A stretch of 64,000 bases of DNA from Plantactinospora endophytica. GTDB taxonomy: Bacteria > Actinomycetota > Actinomycetes > Mycobacteriales > Micromonosporaceae. The notes beneath the pieces were generated by a model. That model had not been told where the DNA came from. It worked only from the letters and a program-made list of their open reading frames with translations, and did not search any database. The position numbers were made by a program, and so were the translations under genes. The DNA lies in the NCBI RefSeq assembly GCF_016862915.1, contig NZ_BONW01000049.1, forward strand, positions 62,001 to 126,000, given 5' to 3'. This document shows positions 25,533-35,429 of this stretch, in pieces. Position 1 is the first letter of the stretch. Each line of letters begins with the position of its first letter.

Positions 25533-26294
25533 ATGGATCTCGGACTCGCGGACCGGGTGTACGTGTTGACCGGCGCCTCGAAGGGACTCGGCTTCGCCAC
25601 CGCGCGTGCCCTGGTGGCCGACGGTGCCCGGGTGGTGATCTCGGCCCGGGGCGCCGACCAGGTGGCCACGGCGGCACAGCGGCTCGGCCCGCCGGACCGA
25701 GTGGTCGGGCTCACCGCCGACCTGACCGACCCGGAGACCGCGCCCCGACTGGTCGACACCGCCCTGGAGCGGTTCGGCCGGCTCGACGGCGCGCTGGTCT
25801 CGGTCGGCGGACCACCCCGGGGCACCGCCGCGCAGACCAGTGACGAGCAGTGGCGGATCTCCTTCGAGACGATCTTCCTCGGCACGGTCCGTACCGCCCG
25901 TACCGTCGGGGCGGCGCTCTCCACCGGCGGGGCGCTCGGCCTGGTGCTGTCCAACTCCGCCCGCTCGCCGATCACGGGACTCGGCATCTCGAACGGGCTG
26001 CGGCCGGGGCTGGCCGGGGTGGCAAAGGACATGGCCGACGAGTACGGTCCGCGCGGCGTACGCGTGGTCAGCCTGCTGCCGGGCCGGATCCTCACCGACC
26101 GCAACCGGGAGCTCTTCGCCGCCACCGGTGACCCGGAGCGGGCCCGGGCCGAGGCGGAGGCGGACATCCCGCTGCGTCGGATCGCCGACCCGGACGAGTT
26201 CGGCCGGGTGGCCGCGTTCGTGCTCTCCCCCGCCGCCAGTTACCTGACCGGGATCACCCTGCCGGTCGACGGCGGGGCGCTGCGCGGGCTCTGA
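25533..26294 (+). CDS. Short-chain dehydrogenase/reductase lacking the YxxxK pair
   Basis: A 253-residue Rossmann protein. The cofactor loop TGASKGLG (about 12-19) and SARG after strand 2 suggest NADP(H). VSVGGPP replaces the usual NNAG. The Ser strand is LSNSARSP, but the place of Tyr-x-x-x-Lys reads SNGLR, so both the proton-donating Tyr and the Lys are replaced (Ser and Arg). The rest is normal (VVSLLPGRILTD, YLTGITLPVDGG). It may be a divergent reductase using other residues, or a non-enzymatic member. TAGGAT, overlapping the preceding stop codon, lies seven bases before ATG 25533 (leaderless). Confidence 0.85.
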   Translation: MDLGLADRVYVLTGASKGLGFATARALVADGARVVISARGADQVATAAQRLGPPDRVVGLTADLTDPETAPRLVDTALERFGRLDGALVSVGGPPRGTAAQTSDEQWRISFETIFLGTVRTARTVGAALSTGGALGLVLSNSARSPITGLGISNGLRPGLAGVAKDMADEYGPRGVRVVSLLPGRILTDRNRELFAATGDPERARAEAEADIPLRRIADPDEFGRVAAFVLSPAASYLTGITLPVDGGALRGL

Positions 26295-26487
26295 CCCGCC
26301 CGGTCCCGCGCACCGCCGACGGGGGCCGACCCGCGTCCGGGCCGGTGCCGACTGCCTCACCCGACTGCTCCGGCCAACGGGCGACGGCACCGACCCGGTT
26401 CCGGCGAGGTCGACCAGCCACGCCACCGGCTACAGTTGCCAGCCGGCGTTCCGGAAAGCAGCGTTCTGGAAAGAAGTCTCGATCAAG
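26295..26487 (+). promoter_or_regulatory. Spacer with promoter of the small membrane ORF and mug
   Basis: No gene. TACAGT at 26431-26436 is a -10 candidate. The words GCGTTCCGGAAAG and GCGTTCTGGAAAG (from 26447) form an imperfect direct repeat just before the ATG at 26488. Confidence 0.4.
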
Positions 26488-26598
26488 ATGGCGTCCCTGA
26501 CAGTTTTCAGCATCGCGGCGGCACTCTGCTGCCTGTTCGTGGTGACAGCGGTGGTCGTGGCGGTGGTGTGGGCGGTCAGGCAGAACGGACGGCGCTGA
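26488..26598 (+). CDS. Predicted 36-residue single-pass membrane peptide
   Basis: MASLTVFSIAAALCCLFVV is followed by a Val-rich stretch and the basic end RQNGRR: one transmembrane segment with a positive tail. GGAAAGAAG lies about 11 bases upstream. It overlaps the start of mug by 31 bases in another frame, which could couple the two. No family recognised; it could be fortuitous. Confidence 0.42.
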   Translation: MASLTVFSIAAALCCLFVVTAVVVAVVWAVRQNGRR

Positions 26599-27236
26599 CG
26601 CCGGCCCGGCGGCGCGGGTTCCGGCCGACTCCGGCCGAGGTGGCGGCGGCAGGCGACCGGCTGCTGCCCGACCTAATCGCCCCGGACCTGGACGTGCTCT
26701 TTTGCGGCATCAACCCGGGCCTCTACTCGGCGGCGACCGGGTGGCACTTCGCCCGACCGGGGAACCGGTTCTGGCCGGCGCTGCACCGGGGCGGCTTCAC
26801 GCCGCACCAGGTCGACCCGGCCGACCAGGCGGAGCTGCTCGACCACGGGCTCGGCATCACCAACCTGGCGGCCCGGGCCAGCGCGCGGGCCGACGAACTG
26901 ACCCGGGACGAACTCGCCGAGGGTGGCCGGCTGCTGGTCCGCAAGGTCCGGCGGTACCGGCCGCGCTGGGTGGCGATCCTCGGGGTCACCGCGTACCGGA
27001 CGGCGTTCGAGCGGCGTACGGCGGTGATCGGGCGGCAGCCGGAGACGCTCGGTGGCGCGCAGCTCTGGGTACTGCCGAACCCGAGCGGGCTGAACGCGCA
27101 CTTCACGGTGCCCGGGTTGGCCGCCGAGTTCGCGGCGCTGCGGGCGGCGGTCTCGGCCGACTCGGTGACCGGTGCCCGGGCGGTCCCGAACAGTGGCGGT
27201 CAGGAACAGCGGCAGGTCGGTCAGACCGGGTCGTAG
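26568..27236 (+). CDS. mug: G/U mismatch-specific DNA glycosylase (Mug/TDG family)
   Basis: Removes uracil, thymine or ethenocytosine from G mismatches in DNA base-excision repair. The 222-residue product has VLFCGINPG (catalytic loop of the family, Asn present), WHFARPGNRFWPALHRGGFTP, LGITNLAARAS and the DNA-intercalating loop LPNPSGLNAHF. GTG 26568 gives a length near that of actinobacterial Mug; an upstream start at 26436 would add non-homologous sequence. The 3' end overlaps the convergent ABC transporter gene by 16 bases. Confidence 0.9.
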   Translation: MGGQAERTALTPARRRGFRPTPAEVAAAGDRLLPDLIAPDLDVLFCGINPGLYSAATGWHFARPGNRFWPALHRGGFTPHQVDPADQAELLDHGLGITNLAARASARADELTRDELAEGGRLLVRKVRRYRPRWVAILGVTAYRTAFERRTAVIGRQPETLGGAQLWVLPNPSGLNAHFTVPGLAAEFAALRAAVSADSVTGARAVPNSGGQEQRQVGQTGS

Positions 27237-29188
27237 TCGGGGCGCGGCATCATGATCAACGGCTCGGGGCCGACCGCGTCGGTGTGCGGTGCCGGGGAGT
27301 CGGCGACCGCGAACTGCGTCCGGTACAGCTCGGCGTAGAGGCCGCCGACGGCGACCAGTTCGTCGTGCCGGCCGCGTTCGACGATCCGTCCGCCGTCCAG
27401 CACCAGGATCTGGTCCGCCTCCCGTACGGTCGACAGCCGGTGCGCGATGACCAACGCCGTACGCCCACTCAACGCCACCGACAGCGCCCGCTGCACCGCC
27501 GCCTCCGACTCGGAGTCGAGGTGTGCGGTCGCCTCGTCGAGGATCACGATCGACGGGGACTTGAGCAGCAGCCGGGCGATGGCGATGCGCTGCTTCTCCC
27601 CGCCGGAGAACCGGTAGCCCCGCTCGCCGACCATGGTGTCGAGCCCGTCCGGCAGCGCCCGGACCAGCTCCTCCACCTGGGCGCCGCGCAGCGCCGCCCA
27701 GAGTTCGTCGTCGCTCGCGTCGGGCTTGGCGTAGCGCAGGTTCTCGGCGATCGTCTCGTGGAACAGGTGCGAGTCCTGGGTCACCACCCCGATGGTGTCC
27801 CGCAGCGAGTCCAGGGTGGCGTCCCGGACGTCGACGCCGCCGACCCGGACCGCGCCGTCGGTCACGTCGTAGATCCGGGAGACCAGCATCGAGGTGGTGG
27901 ACTTGCCGGCGCCGGAGGGGCCGACCAGGGCCACCATCTGGCCCGGCTCGACGGTGAACGAGACGCCGCGCAGCACCGGCTCCTGCACCGTACGGTCGAG
28001 CGTGGCGACGTCCTCCAGCGAGGCGAGCGACACCTCGGCGGCGGCTGGATAGCGGAACCGCACGTCGGAGAACTCCAGTCGTCCGGCGCCGCGCGGGATG
28101 GCCACGGCGTCCGGCTTCTCGGCGATGGACGGGCGCAGGTCGAGCACCTCGAAGACCCGGTCGAACGAGACCAGGGCGCTCATCACGTCCACCCGGACGT
28201 TCGACAGCGCGGTCAGCGGGCCGTAGAGGCGGGTGAGCAGCAGGGCGAGCGTCACCACCGTACCGGCGCTGACGTTGCCGCGGACGGCCAGCCAGCCGCC
28301 GAGGCCGTAGGTCAGGGCCTGGGCCAGCGAGGCCACCAGCAGCATCGCGACGAAGAAGGTGCGGGAGTACATCGCCGACTGGATGCCGATGTCGCGGACC
28401 CGTTCGGCCCGGTCGCCGAACCGCCGCGCCTCGACGTCGGGCCGGCCGAAGAGCTTGACCAGCAGCGCACCGGCCACCCCGAACCGCTCGGTCATGGTGG
28501 CGTTCATCTTGGCGTCGAGGTCGTACGACTCCCGGGTGATCTCGGCCAGCCGACGGCCGACCCGGCGGGCCGGAATGATGAAGATCGGCAGCAGCACCAG
28601 GGAGAGCGCGGTGATCTGCCAGGAGAGCGTGAACATGACGGCGGCGGTGAGCACGAGCTGGATGATGTTGCTGACCACCCCGGAGAGGGTGCTGGTGAAG
28701 GCCCGCTGCGCGCCCGTCACGTCGTTGTTGAGCCGGCTCACCAGCGCCCCGGTCTGGGTACGCGTGAAGAACTGCAACGGCATCCGCTGGACGTGGTCGT
28801 AGACCCGGGTCCGCAGGTTGAGGATGATCCCCTCGCCGATCCGGGCCGAGTACCAGCGCTGGACCAGCGAGAGCAGCGCGTCCAGCACCGCGAGACCGGC
28901 GATCACCAGGGCGAGCCGGACGACCAGGCCGCCCGCGTCGGTGCCGCCCCGCGAGATGGCGTTGATCACGTCACCGGCGAGGACCGGGGTGGCCACCCCG
29001 ATGATCGCGGCGAGGACGACGGTGACCAGGAACACCGTGATGTCGCGGCGGTAGGGGCGGGCGAACTCGACGACCCGCCGTACGCTGCGCCGGCTGACCC
29101 GGTGCGCGGTCACCTCGTCGCGGTTGCGCAACGCACGCAGCATGTTCCAACCGCCCATGCTGCTACCGGCGCCCATCGGGTTCACCAC
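27221..29188 (-). CDS. ABC transporter, fused permease/ATPase (exporter type)
   Basis: A 655-residue half-transporter that should homodimerise. Six transmembrane helices span about residues 45-335, followed by the nucleotide-binding domain with Walker A GPSGAGKST, the Q-loop TQDSHLF, signature FSGGEKQR, Walker B IVILDEATAHLD and switch IAHRLST. Resembles MsbA/MDR-type exporters; substrate unknown. An extra segment of about 20 residues (SLASLEDVATLDRTVQEPV) sits before Walker A. GTG 29188 follows GGGAGG by six bases. Confidence 0.93.
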   Translation of the reverse strand: MVNPMGAGSSMGGWNMLRALRNRDEVTAHRVSRRSVRRVVEFARPYRRDITVFLVTVVLAAIIGVATPVLAGDVINAISRGGTDAGGLVVRLALVIAGLAVLDALLSLVQRWYSARIGEGIILNLRTRVYDHVQRMPLQFFTRTQTGALVSRLNNDVTGAQRAFTSTLSGVVSNIIQLVLTAAVMFTLSWQITALSLVLLPIFIIPARRVGRRLAEITRESYDLDAKMNATMTERFGVAGALLVKLFGRPDVEARRFGDRAERVRDIGIQSAMYSRTFFVAMLLVASLAQALTYGLGGWLAVRGNVSAGTVVTLALLLTRLYGPLTALSNVRVDVMSALVSFDRVFEVLDLRPSIAEKPDAVAIPRGAGRLEFSDVRFRYPAAAEVSLASLEDVATLDRTVQEPVLRGVSFTVEPGQMVALVGPSGAGKSTTSMLVSRIYDVTDGAVRVGGVDVRDATLDSLRDTIGVVTQDSHLFHETIAENLRYAKPDASDDELWAALRGAQVEELVRALPDGLDTMVGERGYRFSGGEKQRIAIARLLLKSPSIVILDEATAHLDSESEAAVQRALSVALSGRTALVIAHRLSTVREADQILVLDGGRIVERGRHDELVAVGGLYAELYRTQFAVADSPAPHTDAVGPEPLIMMPRPDYDPV

Positions 29189-29351
29189 ACGCGACCTCCC
29201 AGTCGTGCTCGACGACTACGACAACCGGCGCGGCGGCCCGATTCTTCCCGAATGGTCCTCCTGATCACGCACCACGTCGGGTGATCACGAATCGGCTGAT
29301 CATGAACTCGGCTGACCGCGACGTCGACTGCGCTCGCCGTCGGCGTACAGC

Positions 29352-30116
29352 CTATTCGCCGGCTCCGACAAGATCACGCATACGGCGGGTCTGCGCCTCC
29401 CGCTCGGCCCGCTGCTGCTCCGCCGGGGAGCGCCCGGCCGCGCCGGCCAGCAGTGCCTTGATCTCCACCACCGCGTCCCGGCTGCCGCTCAGGATCGCCG
29501 CGGTCAGGTCCTGGACCGCCGCGTCGAGGTCGTCCGGCGGTACCACCACCGTGGCCAGGCCGAGCCGCTCGGCCTCGGCGGCGTCGATCCGCCGGCCGGT
29601 CACGCAGATCTCCAGGGCCCGGGCATAACCGACCAGGTCCACCAGCCGCTTGGTGCCGGCGAGGTCGGGCACCAGACCGAGGGTCACCTCGGCCATCGTG
29701 AAGGTGGCGTCCCGGGTCAGCACCCGGAGGTCACAGGCCAGCGCGAGCTGGAAGCCGGCCCCGATGGCGTGCCCCTGGACCGCCGCGACCGAGATCAGGT
29801 CGGGGCGGTGCAGCCAGGTGAAGCCGGCCTGGAAGCCGGCGATCCGCTCGGCGCACTCCTCGGGCGGCAACGCGGCCAGCTCGGCCAGCGAGTCGCCCGC
29901 CCCGGAGCGCCCGGTGGCCACCGAGAGGTCGAGCCCGGCAGAGAAGGCTCGACCCTCGCCCCGTACCACCACGACGCGTACGCCGCCCGGGAGGTCCCGG
30001 GAGAAGTCGTGCATCGCCCGCCACATCTGCGGCGTCTGTGCGTTGAGTACGTCGGGCCGGCACAACGTCACTGTCGCGACCGGCCCGTCGCAATTCAGTC
30101 GTACGCCGACGGTCAC
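29352..30116 (-). CDS. Enoyl-CoA hydratase/isomerase family protein
   Basis: A 254-residue crotonase-fold enzyme. RGEGRAFSAGLDLS forms the first oxyanion-hole segment, VQGHAIGAGFQLALACD the second (Gly-Ala-Gly), and TFTMAEVTLGLVPDLAGTKRL places a Glu like that of 2-enoyl-CoA hydratases (E in MAEV), with Asp in VPDLAG. Probably hydrates an enoyl-CoA in fatty acid breakdown. GTG 30116 is used because homologous sequence begins there; a longer frame to 30212 overlaps the small HTH gene. Confidence 0.88.
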   Translation of the reverse strand: MTVGVRLNCDGPVATVTLCRPDVLNAQTPQMWRAMHDFSRDLPGGVRVVVVRGEGRAFSAGLDLSVATGRSGAGDSLAELAALPPEECAERIAGFQAGFTWLHRPDLISVAAVQGHAIGAGFQLALACDLRVLTRDATFTMAEVTLGLVPDLAGTKRLVDLVGYARALEICVTGRRIDAAEAERLGLATVVVPPDDLDAAVQDLTAAILSGSRDAVVEIKALLAGAAGRSPAEQQRAEREAQTRRMRDLVGAGE

Positions 30117-30162
30117 GAATGGAGCCGTGGGCGTACGGCTCCGGACCAGGCTGCTGAACGGG

Positions 30163-30390
30163 TCACGCCTTCTTACGACGACGCGCGCCGCCACGCTGAC
30201 GAAGCTGTACACCAGACTCGGTGAGCACCCGGTGGATGAACCCGTAGGAACGGCCGGTCGAGGCCGCCAGGGCGCGGATGCTTTCGCCGGAGGTATACCG
30301 CTTGACCAGGTCCTTGGCGAGCGTCTGGCGCTCGGCTCCGACGATCCGGCGACCCTTCTCAGTGCTGGTGGCTGTGCCAGTGGCTGCCAT
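30163..30390 (-). CDS. Small helix-turn-helix DNA-binding protein
   Basis: A 75-residue basic protein of a type widespread in actinobacteria. A compact HTH is seen at about residues 22-62 (TLAKDLVKRYTSGESIRALAASTGRSYGFIHRVL), followed by a basic tail RQRGGARRRKKA. Likely a nucleoid-associated or regulatory protein. ATG 30390 has GAGG about ten bases upstream. The leader holds GTTCGA / TCGAAC arms 24 bases apart that may be autoregulatory. Confidence 0.85.
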   Translation of the reverse strand: MAATGTATSTEKGRRIVGAERQTLAKDLVKRYTSGESIRALAASTGRSYGFIHRVLTESGVQLRQRGGARRRKKA

Positions 30391-31047
30391 GTTGATTCCT
30401 CACGTCCCAGACTGTGCGGTTCGATACGGTCCCACCTATTAGACCGCCTCGAACGATCATGCGCTAGATATCAACTCTTCGCCAACCGACACGCACAGCA
30501 GTGTCGGTTTCCCGATTGAGTGATTGCGCCGCCGAAGCCGTCCACCCCGGCGACCAGGGTTTGCACCCCGTCTCAGCAGGGGTTTCAGGTTTCGGCGGCC
30601 GCTGCGCCGGCTCGGGCGGTGCGGTTTTCCCGCCCGCAGGTTGAGTTTCCTTCCACGTCACCCGACTTTCGCCTCATCATCCGGCGAGTTTCGTTCCTCC
30701 AACGTCAGGTTTCGGCTCACGGCGTGCGGAGTTTCGTTCCCGGCTCGGATTCCGTCGGGCCGGATTCCACATAATGGTGTTCCACCCGGGAGTGTCGTCT
30801 GTGCTCACCGCCGGCAACCCCGAGACATTGTCGTACTGACCGTCCTCATCGTCACCCCGGGGACGGCGGGACGCCCCGCGTCCTGGCAGATCGTCGTCGG
30901 TCAGTACGCGGGAATCGCTCCGCCGCTCGGCACCCGGAGCGGCCCCGGCCAGCCCGAGCGGTGCGGGCCAGCCCGAGCGGTGCGGAGCGGCCCGAGCGAG
31001 TCGGGCCAGTCCGAGCGATGCGGGCCGGCCCGGCCAGCCGGTGCGGC
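30391..31047. other. 657-base intergenic region, no supported gene
   Basis: Short frames on both strands lack homologous features and sensible starts. Present are the HTH gene's leader and promoter (30391-30470), a stretch with repeated GGAACGAAACTC words on the minus strand (30685-30745, spacing 20-23 bases), and the tandem array at 30945-31046. Codon use does not resemble neighbouring genes. Confidence 0.55.
30945..31046. repeat. Degenerate 19-base tandem array downstream of the ABC-F gene
   Basis: About five imperfect copies of a unit close to CAGCCCGAGCGGTGCGGGC, ending one base before the stop codon of the ABC-F gene. Same style as the other arrays in the window but a different unit. 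Confidence 0.75.
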
Positions 31048-32655
<1,608 letters not shown>

Positions 32656-32678
32656 GTCGGAGAACTCGCTCTCGGGGT

Positions 32679-32750
32679 CGAAGGCTGACTCAGGGCACAC
32701 GAACGAGCCGGCGGACCACGGATCCGTCGGCTCGGGGCGTTCAGCCTTCG
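32679..32750 (-). promoter_or_regulatory. Nested hairpin leader of the ABC-F gene
   Basis: Outer arms CGAAGGCTGA (32679-32688) and TCAGCCTTCG (32741-32750) enclose inner arms CGAGCCG (32704-32710) and CGGCTCG (32728-32734). On the minus strand, between the inner loop and the outer arm, a ten-codon frame GTG...TGA (32719 to 32690) can be read. The whole lies 24 bases before the ABC-F start. An attenuator is possible; terminator and uORF function are inferred. Confidence 0.4.
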
Positions 32751-32880
32751 CAGAGCAGCACGGTCCGATTGTACCGGGCGCCCGCCGGGAACCGGCGCCG
32801 GATTACCGATCAAGATCATCGGGTATCGACATCGGCGACATCCGGCAAGGCATCGGCGGTCAGGGCGATCGGGGTACGGA

Positions 32881-33795
32881 ATGGAACTCAACGAGGACGC
32901 ACGGATCGATACCAGTCAGGTGGAGGACCGACGCGGCTCCGGCGGCGGCGGGCTGGCCGGGATCCCCATCCCGATCGGCGGTGGCCGGGGCGGACTGGTC
33001 GGCCTGGTCGTCGCCGTCCTGGTCGCCCTGGCCGGCGGCGGCTTCGGCCTCAGCCAGCTCACCGGCGGAGGTGGCGAGGAGCAGGGCGACAACACCGTAC
33101 TGGAGCAGCGGTGCGCCGCCGACGACGCGCTTCGGCAGCTCGACTGCCGCAACACCCTCTTCGTCAACTCGATCCAGGCGTACTGGCAGCGGGCGATGCC
33201 GGAGCACTTCGACCGGCCGTACCAGGCGTCCGAGACCGTCTTCTTCGAGCAGGCGGTGAGCACCGGCTGCGGGCAGGCCGACTCCGGGGTCGGGCCGTTC
33301 TACTGCCCGCTCGACGACCAGGTCTACATCGACCTGAGCTTCTACCGGGTACTCGCCGAGCAGCTCGGCGCCCCCGGCGAGTTCGCCCAGCCGTACGTGC
33401 TGGCGCACGAGTACGGCCACCACGTGCAGGACCTGCTCGGCACCGAGGGCAAGGTACGCGACCAGCGGCAGGCCGATCCCGACGGGGCGAACCGGCTCTC
33501 GGTGCTGCTCGAACTCCAGGCCGACTGCTATGCCGGCGCCTGGGCCCGCAACGCCACCGGCACCGCCGACGAGCGGGGCGTGAAGATCTTCACCAGCCTC
33601 ACCGACCAGGACATCCAGCAGGGCCTGGACACGGCGGCGGCGATCGGCGACGACGCGATCCAACGGAAGTCCGGCGGCCGGATCGACGAGTCGCAGTTCA
33701 CCCACGGCAGCTCGGCGGACCGGCAGAAGTGGTTCGGCACCGGCTACTCCAGCGGCGACCCGACCGCCTGCGACACCTTCGGCACCGCCCGATAG
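32881..33795 (+). CDS. Neutral zinc metallopeptidase (YpfJ type)
   Basis: A 304-residue membrane-anchored protease-like protein. It has a Gly-rich cytoplasmic N-terminus and one transmembrane helix at about 38-56 (GGLVGLVVAVLVALAGGG). The extracytoplasmic domain has HEYGHH (zinc ligands and catalytic Glu, about residue 175) and a downstream ELQADCYAGAW that supplies the third ligand. Four or more Cys suggest disulfides. Physiological substrate unknown. ATG 32881 has a GGGG-type ribosome site six bases upstream. Confidence 0.9.
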   Translation: MELNEDARIDTSQVEDRRGSGGGGLAGIPIPIGGGRGGLVGLVVAVLVALAGGGFGLSQLTGGGGEEQGDNTVLEQRCAADDALRQLDCRNTLFVNSIQAYWQRAMPEHFDRPYQASETVFFEQAVSTGCGQADSGVGPFYCPLDDQVYIDLSFYRVLAEQLGAPGEFAQPYVLAHEYGHHVQDLLGTEGKVRDQRQADPDGANRLSVLLELQADCYAGAWARNATGTADERGVKIFTSLTDQDIQQGLDTAAAIGDDAIQRKSGGRIDESQFTHGSSADRQKWFGTGYSSGDPTACDTFGTAR

Positions 33796-33816
33796 CAGTC
33801 GTAGCGGCAGCGCTTG

Positions 33817-34476
33817 CTACGGGTCGCGGAGCAGTACCCGTACCGCCCGGGCGGCGGAGATCGCGTCGACCAGTACGGCGTGCCGGGGCTCGGGCACGTC
33901 GAGCAGCCGCTCGACCCGCAGGGCCGCCACCGGGGCCAGCCGCCGGTCGGCCAGGATGGTGTCCACCGCCCGCCGATCGCCACCGGCCACCACCGAGTCG
34001 AGCCGGCCCACCTCGGGCAGCAGCAGCCGGACGGCCAACTCCGCCCCGTCGGCGGCGGCGGCCTTCGCCTGGTTGTCCCGCCGCCGGGCGAACCGCTGCT
34101 GGGACCAGCCGCCGGCCGCGGTGCGGCCCTGCACGTACCGACTGTCCACCTTGGAGACGACCAGCCGGTCGCCGTCGGCGACCCCGACCGCCACGGCGCC
34201 CTTGCGGGCCAGCAGCAGACCCAGCCGGCGGGGCGCCTCGGCAGCGGCCAGGAAGGTCGGCAGGTCGGCGGGCAGATCGTCCGGGCCGGGCACGCCCGGC
34301 GGCGGGTGGAGGACCGCCACGGTGCCGTCCGGGGCGGCGAGCCGGAGCCCGTCCGGCCCGGCGGTGACCTCGGGCGACCCGCCGTGCCGCTCGGCGAAGC
34401 CGTCGAGCCAGCGGGCGAGCCGGGCAGGTGGCACGTCCACCCACCGGCCGCCGCCGGCAGCGGGTCGGCTGTTCAT
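33817..34476 (-). CDS. acVLRF1 family peptidyl-tRNA hydrolase (ribosome rescue)
   Basis: A 219-residue protein of the Vms1-like release factor (VLRF1) family as found in actinobacteria. Members cleave peptidyl-tRNA on stalled large ribosomal subunits through a conserved Gln in a loop; here GGWSQQRFARRRDNQ (about residue 125) fits. The fold is eRF1 domain 2-like. ATG 34476 lies six bases after TACCGT (leaderless). Convergent with the metallopeptidase gene. Confidence 0.85.
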   Translation of the reverse strand: MNSRPAAGGGRWVDVPPARLARWLDGFAERHGGSPEVTAGPDGLRLAAPDGTVAVLHPPPGVPGPDDLPADLPTFLAAAEAPRRLGLLLARKGAVAVGVADGDRLVVSKVDSRYVQGRTAAGGWSQQRFARRRDNQAKAAAADGAELAVRLLLPEVGRLDSVVAGGDRRAVDTILADRRLAPVAALRVERLLDVPEPRHAVLVDAISAARAVRVLLRDP

Positions 34477-34541
34477 CACCGAACGGTACGACGTCCCGCA
34501 CCCACACCCACCCGCCGGGGCCCGTTCGGCAGGCCGGGTCG

Positions 34542-35168
34542 TCAGCTCAGCAGGACGTGGACGGCGAGTACCGCGATCAGGGTGCTGGAGGCGAGGGCGG
34601 TGCCGAGCCGGCCCCGGCGACCGGAGAGCACCCGGCCGACCAGCGAACCGCCGGAGGCGACCAGCAACTGCCAGCTCGCCGAGGCGGCGAAGGCGGCGGC
34701 CACGAAGACCACCTCCCCGCTGGCCGGCCAGTCAGCGGCGGCCCGCCGACCGAGTACCAGGGCGGCGAAGTAGAGGATCGTCATCGGGTTCAGCAGGGTC
34801 AACGCCAGCAGGCCGGCGTACGCCCGGATCGGCGTACCGAGGCTGCGGTCGGTACTGGCCGCCCGGCCGGGATCGGCCCGGTGCCGGACGGCACCCCAGG
34901 CACCCGTACCGGCGAGCAGCAGGAGTATGCCGACCGCGATCCAGCGCAGCGGCTCGGCGACCGGCTCGATCAGGCCGGCCAGCGCGGCACCGCCGAGCAC
35001 GGCGACGGCGGCGTACAGCCCGTCGGCGGTGGCCACCCCGAGGGCGGCGGCTGCGCCGACCCGGATCGAGGTACGCGCGGTCAGCCCGAGTACGAGGATG
35101 GCGATGGCGCCGACCGGGACGGCGACGCCGTATCCGGCGAGCAGGCCGGCAACGAGCGCGTCGGTCAT
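34542..35168 (-). CDS. LysE/RhtB-family exporter
   Basis: A 208-residue integral membrane protein with about six transmembrane helices: VAGLLAGYGVAVPVGAIAILVLG, then AAALGVATADGLYAAVAVLGGAAL, WIAVGILLLLAGTGAWG and so on. The N-terminal GYGVAVPVGAIA matches the PGP-type start of LysE family amino-acid exporters, and LLNPMTILYF the second half motif. Likely exports an amino acid or related metabolite. ATG 35168 is taken. Confidence 0.87.
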   Translation of the reverse strand: MTDALVAGLLAGYGVAVPVGAIAILVLGLTARTSIRVGAAAALGVATADGLYAAVAVLGGAALAGLIEPVAEPLRWIAVGILLLLAGTGAWGAVRHRADPGRAASTDRSLGTPIRAYAGLLALTLLNPMTILYFAALVLGRRAAADWPASGEVVFVAAAFAASASWQLLVASGGSLVGRVLSGRRGRLGTALASSTLIAVLAVHVLLS

Positions 35169-35429
35169 GACGGTGTCGGGGTGATCGAGGCCGGCCAGGT
35201 GCGCTTCCACTGTCGCCGGTCGGCCCGGACGGCCACGACGACAGAGCCGGAGGTGCACGAGGAAGTCCTGATCACGCGACGATTCTGGCCCAGCCGGCGG
35301 GCAGCCGCGACGGATTATCCGTACCGTCGGAACCGCTGATCCAGGGCTATCTATCGAGCCGGGGAACTGACTACCATCCAGTAGGCGAATGATGCTCACA
35401 TTCGGCCGTACCCGGCGGAAGGATCTTCG
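35169..35429. other. Divergent spacer between LysE-type and acylase genes
   Basis: Around 260 bases without a gene. CTAC-N6-GTAG (35370-35383) includes the -10-like TACCAT, and GGAAGGA (35416-35422) is the ribosome site of the acylase. Confidence 0.4.

Noticed and set aside
30464-30774. Small genes on either strand in the 657-base spacer
   Set aside because: Frames overlap each other antisense, lack ribosome sites and resemble no protein family.
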